DNA from: Areca catechu
Taxonomy: Eukaryota > Streptophyta > Magnoliopsida > Arecales > Arecaceae
Reading direction: 5' to 3'
NCBI GenBank assembly: GCA_021397845.1
Contig: CM038043.1
Span: 29,511,501-29,575,500, forward strand
DNA length: 64,000 nt
Position numbers and translations under genes: made by a program. Positions 19,754 to 31,538 of this stretch are shown here, in pieces; position 1 is the first letter of the stretch; each line of letters starts with the position of its first letter. Below the pieces are notes generated by a model. That model saw nothing but the letters and a program-made list of their open reading frames with translations. It searched no databases and was not told where the DNA came from.

Positions 19754-21493
19754 TGTTGCCCAGGTGGCTACCCAAAAGGGGGGTGAATTGGGACTTTTAA
19801 AAAATCAAAGCAAGTAATGTGCAATTAAAAATCCTTTGCAAGTGGTAGGTGCTGTGACAAAGTAGTAAGTTGCGGATGCTAAGTAAAAGCACTGAAGCAT
19901 AACACAAACACACAAACTTTATAGTGGTTCATAGCAACCCAACACCTACGTCCACTACCCAAGATACCACTTGGGATTTCCACTATATTCACACCTGAAT
20001 ACAGTAGGATTATTTTGAAGGATCACAATCCAAAACCATTACACTTTGGTTTTAGCAGGATCACCAAAGAAAACCCAACACCCTTTGGTTTTAAACAGGC
20101 TCACCAAGGAAACCAAACTTGGTTTTACCAGGATCACCAAGAACCCAACACTTGGTTTTTGTCAAGGCTCACCAAGAACCTATTTGGTTTTTCAACCGGG
20201 CTCAACAATAACCCAATAACAATTCAAGAATGAATTGAAGTAAACGCAACAAAAATGACAAACTCAATTTGTCGGATAGTTGCCAGTGCAGCTTGATGGA
20301 AGTCCCCTTGACTTGCACTTGAATAAGCTTTAAATGCTACAGTGGATTCTTCAAATGTTGCTTCAAGTTCCAGATCAGAGTTGGTGAAGACTTGAAGGTT
20401 GACTTGAATGCTCTTGTGCTCTTTCGCTATTGGTAGGTAAGATATTCAAGTAGCTCTCTCTTTTTCGAAGAACTTTCTAATTAATTGCATCAAGGAAGTT
20501 CAAATCCTTCAAATTTAAAATCTTCTAACATTCCAAGGTAGTTCTAGCCATTGTAGACCATTGGAAATGATTTGTGATTATTGGAGCACTTTTTGGGATT
20601 CAAAAATAATTTATGGAACTAGCCGTTGGATACCTGAAAATGATGTTCAAGTCGGCTCAGATTTCTTTGAGTCAGCTCGGACCCTTCGAGTCAATAGGTC
20701 GAGTCATCAAATCTTCAATGTAGTCGGCTCTTTGTCTTAGGGTGCAAAACTTCACTCTGGATGAGTCAGCTCTTGATAGCTCAGGTCGGCTCGAACTTCT
20801 TTCTTTAAAAAACTTGAACTCGAGGAGTTGGCCCTTTTCAGCTTGGGTCAGCTCTTCTTCTCAGGTCGAAAATCCTTACTCTAGAAGAGTCGGCTCGATG
20901 CAATTCGGGTTGGCTCGCTTTCTCAGGTATTCAAAATTAAGTCTGGCAGAGTCTGCTCTTTTTGGTTCGGGTCGGCTCACCTGGCTATTCTCAAAAATCT
21001 TCAGAAACTGGACTCTGGAGGAACCGGCTCAGACAAATTCCAGTAGACATGGATTCATTGGAGTCAGCTTGGTTACCTTGGAGTTGGCTCGGATTGCTGC
21101 GTTCCAGAATCCTTGCTGCATGCCAGTAGGTGAGTCGGCTCTTTATCATGCTAGGTCGGCTCGAGTATTCTTCTTCAGGATTTTTATTCTTGAACACAAA
21201 GAAAAACTCTTACCAACTTTTACATTTTCAAGCATACCAACTCAAAATAATTTTTATGGCACACACATAGAGAAGTAACCCTTTTCACATGATTTTCTCC
21301 TAGCATTTTCATTGGATTCTTCTTTACAAAAACACATTACAACACAACTCAAACAAGAAACAATAGTGTAGGAGTTAATGTTTAAACAATTAACTCATCC
21401 TATAAAAACTTGTGAAACACTTGAAGTGTTGTTGGAAATAAATATACATGCTCTGATATTTGGTTATCATCAAAATCACTTATGGGGTCAACA
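19754..21493 (-). repeat. Copia LTR1 (3' LTR of F1)
   Basis: 1740 bp, TG...CA. On the minus strand it starts TGTTGACCCCATAAGTGATT and ends ...ggtagccacctgggcaaca. It contains about 16 copies of a GTCGGCTC-like octamer at 20640-21170. A 178-codon plus-strand ORF inside (20742-21278) is LTR sequence with broken counterparts in the other copies, not a gene. Confidence 0.88.
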
Positions 21494-22204
21494 ATCTTCC
21501 CCTTTTTGATGATGACAAAATACTGGGCATGAAAAAACAAGATAAAACTTTACAATACTTGTATAAATATATTTGAAAGAATGTATGAACAAGTAAGAGG
21601 ATTTAACTTTAATTTGAGACAAACTATGGAGAAGAATTAGGGTAATGAGAGGTATTCTCCCCCTCAATACGATACTCCATGTTTTGGCTCAATTTTTATG
21701 TATTTTCAGAGCTTAAAATGTTTCAAAGAAACTTTAAGTATCAGAGCTATTAAAACGCAAAACATAAAACATTATGTATTAAAGCCTCTTAAATATGTAT
21801 CATTATGTATCAGAGCTTAACTTGAGCTTAGCTTTCAAGCTTTATGCTATTTATGTATTAGAGAAAATCTTATGTATTTGAGCAAATATATGAATATTCT
21901 TTAACCTTTTCATGCAATGATTTTATAACTTTCTCCCCCTTTTTGTCAATCAATCAAAAAAGAAGAGTAGAAGTTAAGCTCAGATTTAAAATAGAATGAG
22001 AAAGTATTTAAATTTTGTTTGAGATAATTTCACTCTCTCACATTCATCTTCAAATTCTAATTAAAAAATCATTCATTGTATGAATAATTGAACGTAAACA
22101 TTCATTTGCATAGAGAAATAGAACAATTTAAGAGACAAAAAGTGTACTTTTTAATTCATTTCAAAGAAGTTCAATATAAAAGTACGAAGTGAAGGGCAAT
22201 ACAC
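21494..22204 (-). other. 3' untranslated region of F1
   Basis: Starts with the polypurine tract (minus strand aaaaagggggaagat next to the LTR). It is AT-rich and holds several tatgtat(c/t)agagc repeats at 21735-21880. No ORF is supported. Confidence 0.6.
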
Positions 22205-24092
22205 TTAGTCACTATCTAAGTCTACTCTAGGATGTGAAGGTTGACCGAGAATCTGAATGCCAGGTGGCAGAAAAGCAATCGGGTCAACAAATTATGAATA
22301 TTGTGGAATGCTTGAGGCCTAATGTGTGGAGCAAGTTATCTTGCATAAGCAGATTAGCGAGGAAAAGGTCTAGAAGAGGGAGGAGCACTTTGAGCAGCTT
22401 GGATATCTTTAATCTTAGACAACATTTTTCATAAGAAGCTGTTCATAGATTTAAGTTCTGCTTCTATTTTCTTTGTGCTTCTAGAAGCAGCTAAATCTTC
22501 CATTGATTCTTTTATTTGTGCCTCTTTCTTTTGCTATGTAAACATTTCTGTGGCTTAAACATTAGCAAATGCTTCTGCTGAGCCTCTCAATCTTCCAAAT
22601 TTACTTCTAATTATTCCAATGCCTTGTGTAATCTTCTTCCATTCTTTTACCTGCTACAACTGATCCCATTCTTATTCTTATGTTGTCCATCTCAACTCTG
22701 TAAGCTTCAAGTACTAATGTAACAAATTTTTCAATTTTTTCTGAACGTGAAGTAATCAGCTATAAAATTGGTTGCATATTTGTATCAGTTGTATGTATTA
22801 TGGTCTTTGAAGTTTCTAGAGATTCAATTTTTCTTTTCAGATAGTCTATCTGTCCTTCAAATTGATTGAGTCTCTCATCAACTGATTTGTATAATTCTTT
22901 AAACATTCCATCCATAGAAGACTTTATAGTTTCAGTCATGTTATTCATTTGCTATGTAATGAAGTCTTGTAACAATGAAGTGTTTACGGCAGGAGCAGTA
23001 GTAACATGACTGTGAACTAGAACATCAGTAGACTGAGTAAAAATGGGAGTACTATATGGCTTATCAGGTTTATCTGGTACTGAAACATCTGGGAATGAAG
23101 TGTCAAAGTCTACTTGGACTGAAGATCCCAGCTGTGGCTGTGGTTCTAGAATTTGCATTGTAGTGCCTTCACCAGCCTCTAACTCTGTTTGCTCTTGAAT
23201 CTCTTCAGTTTCTTCAACCATAGGAGCATCAGTCTTCTTTTTCCATGTGCCATCTGACAACAAATATCCCATCCTTTGTAAAGTTTTGGTAGTATAGGTA
23301 TCTATATATAGAAGTGTCTTGCTGTCCTTCGCTATTAAATCCACATTTGCATTGTGAAAGAATAAAGTGAGGACCATTCCATACGGTAGGCAAGCCTTGA
23401 CTTTTCTTACTGCCTCCTTCATTTGGCAAATCATAATAGCTGGCAGATTAATCTTATCACCATTGATTTGAAGCTCCATGAAGCACAGATCCTTTTAACT
23501 AACCCAATCAAAATGGCATGTTCTGGGTACGAAGATCTTGCTAATAAACTATGTAGAACCCTCATATCAATGGATAACATGCTGGCCTTGAAAATCCCTT
23601 TCTCATCAACTTCAGTTCTTTTTAAAATAGTTTGCAGTGCTTTAATTATGTCTTTCTATACTAAGTATTCAGTGCACTCAAATGGCATTTCCAAAGCATT
23701 CCTAATGATTTCAGTAGAAATGATAATTTTTTTCACTTAACAAATGATTCAACAAAATTTTCTCCAAACCTCAAATTTTTATAAAAGGTTCTGACTAGGT
23801 TTGGGTAGGTTTTAGCATCTATGGAGCACAAGGTTCTCCATCCTTGATTCTCAATAAAATCACCAATGACAAAGCCTATCTCGTTCAGATATTCAAATAA
23901 ATTCCATCTGCCAGTGGTAATTGGTCTCATACCTAAGGAGATATGGTTGGTAGGAGAAACTGAGCTTGGCACTTCCTAAGATTGTGGTGGATTTCGGGAA
24001 GTACTGTCTTCTCAAAACTTGGTTCTCGTTTCTTACGGAGCACCTTCACTATCTTGTCTTGATTTCTTTCCAATTACTCTTTTTGGAGCCAT
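22205..24092 (-). pseudogene. Extra 3' ORF (ORF3) of copia element F1
   Basis: ORF3 lies between RNase H and the 3' LTR, the position of the env-like ORF in SIRE/Maximus elements. ATG at 24092 (MAPKRVIGKKSRQDSEGAP, then a stop where F2 has CAA). The middle (YPNLVRTFYKNLRFGENFVE) resembles the plant 'putative plant transposon protein' family (PF20167, from memory, unchecked). A long readable part at 22952-23479 includes MELQINGDKINLPAIMICQM and YLLSDGTWKKKTDAP. A predicted coiled-coil follows (SVDERLNQFEGQIDYLKRKI) and a proline-rich tail. No membrane segment or signal peptide is visible. About 290 bp with GAGTCGGCTC-like motifs separate it from RNase H. Confidence 0.7.
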
Positions 24093-24383
24093 TGAGTGAA
24101 GATATTCGAATTTCGAAGTAGTTTTCCGAAAGTTGGAAGTATTTGGAAAGCTTTTTGGTGGGAGAGAGACTAGGATTTAGGAATAGAAATGGGAACAAAA
24201 AACCTTATGGCTCAAACCAAAAAGAGATAGCTTGACATCCGAGCTAGCTCGACCAATAGCTTATCTGCTCGAGCAGAGGGAGCACAAAATAAATTTTTGG
24301 ATTTCAATCAAAGCTCATTTATCACACAATTTTGGATTAGCAGGTCTCCGAGTTAATTTGTCCTTAAGATTATGACAGAATTT

Positions 24384-25652
24384 CTAGAGTGGGTCACATA
24401 ATCCTGGTTCATTTCTAATCATTACAAATCTATCAAAATTCAAAGGTTTGGTAAAAATATCAGCAAGTTGATTTTCAGTTGGCACGAATTCAAGCACTAC
24501 ATCATTATTCAATACATGATCTCTTATAAAATGGTGCCTAATTTTAATGTGATTGGTTCGTGAATGATGAACAAGATTTTTTATCAAATTAATAGCACTT
24601 GTGTTATCACATTTAATTAGAATTTTGCATTATGTAACACCAAAATCTTCTAGCTGTTGTTTAATCCATAACACTTAAGCACAACAATTACCAGCAGCAA
24701 TGTACTCTGCCTCAGTAGTAGACAATGCTACGGAGTTTTGCTTCTTACAGTGCCATGAAATTAAATTCAACCGTAGAAATTGGCATGTACTACTAGTGCT
24801 CTTTCTATCAATTTTGCAACCAGCTTAGTCAGCATCAGAAAAACCAATTAAATTTAAAGATGATTCTTTAGAAACCAAAGACCTAAATTGCTTGTACCTT
24901 TTAAATATTTGAAAATTCTTTTAACAGTAAACATAAGTGTCTCTTTATGATTACATTGAAATCGAGCATATACACATTCACTGTACAAGATATCAGGTCT
25001 ACTGGCTATCAAATATAATAGGGATCCGATCATACCTTTATAAAGCTTTTGGTCAACATTGGATACACTTTCATCTTTGTCTGGTTTGCAGGTAGTGCTC
25101 ATGGGTGTGTTAGCCTCTTTGCTTGTTTCCATGCCAAATTTCTTGATTATCTCCTTGATGTACTTGGCTTCGCTTATAAAGATTCCTTCCTTCATTTGTT
25201 TGACTTGTAGCCCAAGGAAGTAGTTGAGTTCACCCATAAGGCTCATTTCAAACTCACCCTACATCAACTTAGCAAAATCTTCACAAAAATTTTCATTAGT
25301 TGCACCAAATTTAATATCATCAATGTAGATTTGTACAACTAGTATATCATTCACTTTGTTCTTAATAAAAATAGTTTTGTCAACATTTCCACTTATGAAA
25401 TCATTTTCAAGTAAAAATTTGCTTAGTCTATCATACCAGTCCCTAGGTGCTTGCTTCAAACCATATAAAGCTTTGTTCAATTTAAACACATGATTTAGAA
25501 AAGCATAGTTTTCAAAACCTGGTGGCTATTCTACAAAACTTGTTCAGAAATAAATCCATTTAGAAAAGCACTTTTGACATTCATTTGAAAGAGTTTAAAA
25601 TTCATGTAGCAAGCAAATGCAAGAAGTAATCTAATGGCTTCTAGTCTTTGCT
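24384..25652 (-). pseudogene. Reverse transcriptase and RNase H of F1 (broken)
   Basis: RT from about 25650: FKLFQMNVKSAF-type block, NKALYGLKQAPRDWYDRL, catalytic YIDD (VVQIYIDDIKFG near 25325), GELNYFLGLQVKQMK. RNase H follows with heavily broken frames and ends HHFIRDHVLNNDVVLEFV ... ENQLADIFTKPL, stop at 24384. The N-terminal RT fingers are missing because a deletion fuses RT to the integrase C-terminal region at about 25652. Confidence 0.82.
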
Positions 25653-26848
25653 ATGAAGTAAATAACCAAGGAATATAGATTCATCAAACTTTGCATCAAA
25701 CTTTCTTAGGTTATCTTTACCTTTATTAAGTACAAATCATTTACACCCAAAAATATGAAAATAGTTAATATTCAATTTTCTTCCATTCCAAAGCTCATAG
25801 GGGGTTATCTTTGAAATTGGTCTAATTAAAACTCGATTTAATATATAACAGGCAGTGTTCACCACTTCTATCCAAAAGTACATTAGAAGATTACCTTCAC
25901 ACAACATGGTTGTGGCCATTTCTTCCAAAGTCTTATTATTTCTCTCTACAACACCATTTTGTTGTGGTGTTCTAGGAGCGGAGAAGTTGTGATCAATGCC
26001 GTGCTCAGTGCAATATTCATCAAAAAATTGATTTTGAAATTCCATTCCATGATCTCTTCTTAAAGAGATAATAGAAAGATTTTTTTCATTTAAAACTTTC
26101 TTATGAAATTTTCAAAATACATCAAAAACTTCATCTTTATGTGTAATAAATAATACCCATGTGAATCTAGAAAAGTCATATACAATCACAAGGCCATATT
26201 TCATACCTCCTAGGCTTGTGGTCCTAGTTGGTCCAAAAAGTCCATGTGAAGTAGCGATCAAGGGGTCTGGTTGTTGAAATAACATTTTTCGATTTAAAAC
26301 TCCTCCTAGTTTGTTTGCCTAATTGACAAGCATCACATACATAATCAAGATCAACATTAAAATGTGTCAAACCTCTAACTAGATTCTTTGAGATTAATTT
26401 GGCAATTGTATTCATGCAAGCATGACCTAATTATCTATTACAAACACGACTCCTTGGTCTTAGCATTCATTGCCACTAGACTGGAACTACTAGTCATGGC
26501 AAGATCATTTAGATCTACCACATAGATGTTTCCAAGCCTATGACTAATGAATTTGTTGCTAGAATCAAGAGAGTTAGTATGCTTTTCTAGATTCATTGCT
26601 TTGGCATTTAACTCGCCCATCTTCATGTCATGTTCGGCCCAATCCTCTTCAGGTTTTGGAACGTCCATTCCATCAATTTTAATCATTGGAATATAAGGAA
26701 CCTTTAAAATGACATTCCATAATGAAAATCAACTGATTGAACATAAATTTTCATTCTGGCTTACCAGTATGCATAATTTGTGCCAGTAAAGAGTGGAGGT
26801 CTATTGGTTGATTGGCCTTCAACCAAGGATGTAATCATTGGATGAGCA
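25653..26848 (-). pseudogene. Gag start fused to integrase in F1 (internal deletions)
   Basis: The gag start context at 26848 has lost one base relative to F2/F3. Gag continues to ELNAKAMNL and then jumps at about 26580 into NSLDSSNKF of the GAG-pre-integrase domain. Compared with F2 this removes about 1.9 kb (capsid rest, knuckle, protease). Integrase follows (YVCDACQLGKQTR; EYCTEHGIDHNFSAPRTPQQ, NGVVERNN with catalytic Glu; PYELWNGRKLNINYF) and ends at a second deletion near 25652 of about 0.58 kb. Confidence 0.8.
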
Positions 26849-26881
26849 TTCAATCTTTACTCTAGTGTATTTAGAGACACT

Positions 26882-26893
26882 GCTTTGATACCA
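26882..26893 (-). promoter_or_regulatory. Primer binding site of F1
   Basis: TGGTATCAAAGC on the minus strand, two bases from LTR2, matching tRNA-Met except for one base. Confidence 0.75.
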
Positions 26894-26895
26894 GT

Positions 26896-28638
26896 TGTTG
26901 CTCAGGTGGCTACCCAAGAGGGGGGTGAATTGGGACTTTTAAAAAATCAAAGCAAGTAATGTGCAATTAAAAATCCTTTGCAAGTGGTATGTGCTGTGAC
27001 AAAGTAGTAATTTGTGGAAGCTAAGTAAAAGCAAGGAAAAACAACATAAACACACAAAATTTATAGTGGTTTGGAGCAACCAAGCTCCTACATCCACTAC
27101 CAAGATACCATATGGGATATCCACTATATTCACACCCGAATACAGTAGGATTGTTTTGCAAGATCAAAATCCAAAACTTCTACACTTTGGTTTTAACAGG
27201 ATCACAAAAGAAAACCCAACACCTTTTGGTTTTAAACAGGCTCACCAAAGAAACCTAACTTGGTTTTACCAGGATCACAAAGAACCCAACACTTGATTTT
27301 TATCAAGGCTCACCAAGAGCCTATTTAGTTTTTCAACCGGGCTCACCAATAACCCAACAACAATTCAAGAATGAATTGAAGTAAATGTATCAAAAATGAA
27401 AAACTCAATTTGTCGGATAGTTGCCGGTGCAGCTTGATGGATGTCCACTCAACTTGCACTTGAATTAGCTTTAATTGCTTCAGTGGATTCTTCAAAAGTT
27501 ACTTCAAGCTTCAGATAAGAGTTGGTGAAGACCTGAAGGCTAACTTGAATGCTCTTGTGCTCTTTTGCTGTTGGTTGGTAAGATATTCTATGTAGCTCTC
27601 TCTTCTTTGAAGAACTTTCTATTTCATTGCTTCAAGGAAGTTCAAATCCTTCAAATTTAAAGTCATCTGTCATTCCAAGGCAGTTCTAGCCATTATAGAT
27701 TGTTGGGAAATGATTTGTGACTGTTGGAGCACTTTTTGGCATTCAAAAATAATTTATGGAACTAGCCGTTGGATACCTGAAAACGATGTTCGAGTCGGCT
27801 CGGATTCTTTCGGGTCATCTTGGATCCTTCGAGTCGATAGGTCGAGTCACGAAATCTTTAGTGCAATCGACTTTTTGTCTTAGGATGCAAAACTTCACTC
27901 TGGACGAGTCGGTTCTTGATAACTCGGGTCGGCTCGAACTTCTTTCTTTGAAAAACTTGAACTCGAGGAGTCAGCTCTTTCAGCTTGGGTCGGCTCTTCT
28001 TCTAAGATTCGGAAATCCTTAATCTGGAAGAGTCGGCTCGATGTAGTTCAGGTCGGCTCGCTTTCTCAAGTCTTCAAAATTAGGTTTAGCAGAGTCTGCT
28101 CTTTCTAGCTCGAGTCGGCTCACTTGGCTGTTCTCAGAAATATTCAAAAACTGGACTCTGGAGGAGTCGACTCGGACAAATTCCAGTCGACTTAGATTCA
28201 TTGGAGTTGGCTCGGTTACCTTCGGGTCAGCTCGGATTGCTGCGTTCCAAAATCCTTGCTGCGTGCCAGTAGGTGGAGTCGGCTCTTCATCATGTTGGGT
28301 CGGCTTGAGTATTCTTCTTCAAGACTTTTATACTTGAACTCAAAGAAAAACTCTCACCAACTTTTTACATTTTCAAGCATACTAACTCAAAATAATTTTT
28401 ATGGCACACATGCAGAGAAGTAACCCTTTTCACATGATTTTTTCTTAGCTTTTTTATTGGGTTCTTCTTTGCAAAAATACATTACAACACAACTCAAACA
28501 AGAAACAATAGTGTAGGAGTTGATGTTTGAACAATTAACTCATCCTACAAGAACTTGTGAAACACTTGAAGAATTGTTAGAAATAAATATAAATGCTCCA
28601 ATGTTTGGTTATTATCAAAATCACTTATAGGGTCAACA
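26896..28638 (-). repeat. Copia LTR2, shared by F1 (5') and F2 (3')
   Basis: 1743 bp, TG...CA. Its left end abuts the F1 primer site, its right end abuts the F2 polypurine tract (atctcctcctttttgatg). It has the same octamer cluster at about 27790-28310. Confidence 0.87.
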
Positions 28639-29350
28639 ATCTCCTCCTTTTTGATGATGACAAAACATTAGGCATGAAAAAGCAAGATAAAACTTTACAA
28701 TTACTTGTGTAACTGTATTTGCAAGAATGTATGAACAAATAAGAGGATTTAACTTTAATTTGAGTCAAACTATGGAGAAGAATTAGGGCAATGAGAGGTA
28801 GTCTCCCCCTCAATACGATACTCCATGTTTTGCCTCACTTTTTATGTATTTTTAGAGCTCAAAATGTTTCAAAGAAACTTTAACTATCAAAGCTTTTAAA
28901 AGTCAATACTAAAACATTATGTATCAAAGCCTCTTAAATATGTATAACTATGTATCAGAGCTTAATTTGAGCTTAGCTTTCAAGCTTTATGCTCTTTATG
29001 TATCAGAGCAAATCTTTATGTATTAGAGCAAATATATGAATATTCTTTAACCTTTTCATGCAATAATTTTACAACTTTCTCCCACTTTTTGTCAATCAAT
29101 CAAAAAGGTAGAGTAGGAGTTAAGCTCAGATTTAAAATGGAATGAGAAAGTATTTAAAATTTTTTTGAGATAATTTCACTTTCTCATATTCATCTTGAAA
29201 TTCTAATTAAAAAATCAGTCATTGTATAAATAATTGAACATAAACATTCATTTACATAGAGAAATAGAACAATTTAAGAGACAAAAAGTGTACTTTTCAT
29301 TTCATTTCAAAGAAGTTCAGTACAAAAGTACAAAATGAAGTTCAATACAC
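28639..29350 (-). other. 3' untranslated region of F2
   Basis: 712 bp, colinear with 21494-22204. It contains the tatgtatcagagc-type repeats at 28915-29035 and no supported ORF. Confidence 0.6.
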
Positions 29351-31238
29351 TTAGTCACTATCTAAGTCTACTTTAGGATGTAAAGGTTGACCAGGAATCT
29401 GAATGCCAGGTGGTAGAGATGCAATTAGGTCAACAAATTATGATATATTGTGGAATGCTTGAGGCCTAATGTGTGGAGCAGGTTGTCTTGGATAAGTAGA
29501 TTGGCCAGGAAAAGATCTCGAAGAGGGAGAAGCACTTTGAGCAGCTTGGATATCTTCAATCTTAGACATCATTTTCTATAAGAAGCAGTTTATAGATTTC
29601 AGTTCTGCTTCTATTTTCTTTGTGCTACTAGTAGCAGCTAAATCTTTCATTGATTATATTATTTGTGCCACTTCCTTTTGCAATGTAAACATTTTTGTGG
29701 CTTGAATAATAGCAAATGCTTCTACTGAGCCTCTCAATCTTCCAAATTCACTTCTAATTATTCCCATGACTTTTGTGTAATCTTCTTCCATTCTTTTACC
29801 TGCTTCAACTGATCCCATTCTTATTCTTAAGTTTCCATCTCAACTCTGTAAGCTTCAAGTACTAATGTAATAGATCTTTTAATTTTTTTCCGAACTTGAA
29901 GTAATCAGCTATAAAATTTGTTGCATATTTGTATCAGTTGTATGTACTATGGTCTTTGAAGTTTCATGAGATTCAATTTTGCTTTTCAGATAGTCTATCT
30001 GTCCTTCAAATTGATTGAGACTCTCATCAACTGATTTGTGTAATTCTTTAAACATTCCATCCATAGAAGACTTTATAGTTTTAGTCATGTAATTCATTTG
30101 CTATGTAATGAAGTCTTGTAACAATGAAGTGTCTGCAGTAGGAGTATTAGTAGCATGACTATGAACTGGAACATCAGCAGACTGAATAAAAATGGAAGTA
30201 CTATATGGCATATCAGGTATATCTGGTATTGAATCATCTAGGAAAGAAGTGTCAAAGTCTACTTGGATTGAAGATCCCAACTGTGGCTGTGGTTCTAGAA
30301 TTTAAATTGTAGTGCCTTTACCAGCCTCTAACTCTGTTTGCTCTTGAATCTCTTCAATTTCTTCAACCATAGGAGCATCAGTCTTCATTTTCCATGTGCC
30401 ATCTGACAATAAATATCCCATCCTTTGAAAAGTTTTTGTAGTATAGGTATCTGTATGTAGAAGTGTCTTGATGTCTTCCCCTATTAAATACACATTTGCA
30501 TTTTGAAAGAATAAAGTGAGGACCATTCCATATGGTAGGAAAGCCTAGACATTTCTTACTGCCTCCTTCATCTGGCAAATCATAATAGTTGGCAAATTAA
30601 TCTTATCACCATTGATTAGAAGCTTTATGAAGCACAGATCCCTTTCACTAACCCAATCAAAATGACCTACTCATGGTAAGAAGATCCTGCTAATCAAACT
30701 ATGTAAAACCCTCATTTCAATGGATAACATGCTGGCCTTGAGAATCCCTATCTCATCAACTTCAGTTCTTTCTAAAACAGTTTGCAGTGCTTTAATTCTG
30801 TCTTTTAGTACTAAGTATTCAGTGCCCTCAAATGGCATTTCCAAAGCATTCCAAGGATTTTAGTAGAAATGATAATTCTTTTTCCCTTAACAAATGATTC
30901 AACAAAATTTTCTCCAAACCTCAAATTTTAATAAAAGGTTCTGACTAGGTTTGGGTAGGTCTTAACATCTAGGGAGCACATGGTTTTCCATCCTTGATTC
31001 TCAATAAAATCACCAATGACAAAACCTATCTCCTTCAGATATTCAAATAAAATCGATCTGCCAGTGGTAATTGGTCTCAAACCTAAGGAGATCTAGTTGG
31101 TAGGAGAAATTGGGCTTGGCACTTAGATTGTGGTGGATTTTGAGAAGTACTGTCTTCTCGACACTTTGTTCTCCTTTCTTGCGGAGCAGCTTCACTATCT
31201 TGTCTTGATTTCTTTCCTATTGCTCTTTTTGGTGCCAT
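29351..31238 (-). pseudogene. ORF3 of copia element F2
   Basis: 1888 bp, the same span as in F1. ATG at 31238 (MAPKRAIGKKSRQDSEAAPQ) reads past the place where F1 has a stop. Recognisable parts: a YPNLVRTF-type region damaged by an indel, MVLTLFFQNANVYL, MGYLLSDGTWKMKTDAP, MDGMFKELHKSVDESLNQFE. Stops and indels prevent full translation. Sharing of this ORF by all three F copies shows it belonged to the ancestral element. Confidence 0.68.
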
Positions 31239-31538
31239 TGAGTGAAGATATTCGAATTCGGAAGTAGTTTTTTGGAAGTTGGAAGTATTTGGAAAGCTTT
31301 TTGGTGGCAGAGAGAGTAGGATTTAGGAATAGAAATAGGAACAAAAAACCTATGGCTCGAACTAAAAAGAGATGGCTCGATATCCGAGCCAGATCGACCA
31401 ATAATTCATCTACTCGAGTCGGCTCAAGCAGAGGGAGCACAAAATAAATTTTTTGATTTCAAACAAAGCTCATTTATCACACAATTTGGGATTAGGAGGT
31501 CTCCTAGTTAATTTGTCCTTAAGATTATGACAGTATTT

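Noticed and set aside
20742..21278. 178-codon plus-strand ORF as a host gene
   Set aside because: It lies wholly in copia LTR1; the homologous frames in LTR2-4 are broken and it shows no domain.
22205..24092. ORF3 called as a retroviral-type envelope
   Set aside because: No signal peptide, membrane segment or glycoprotein-like pattern could be seen; only the position is env-like.
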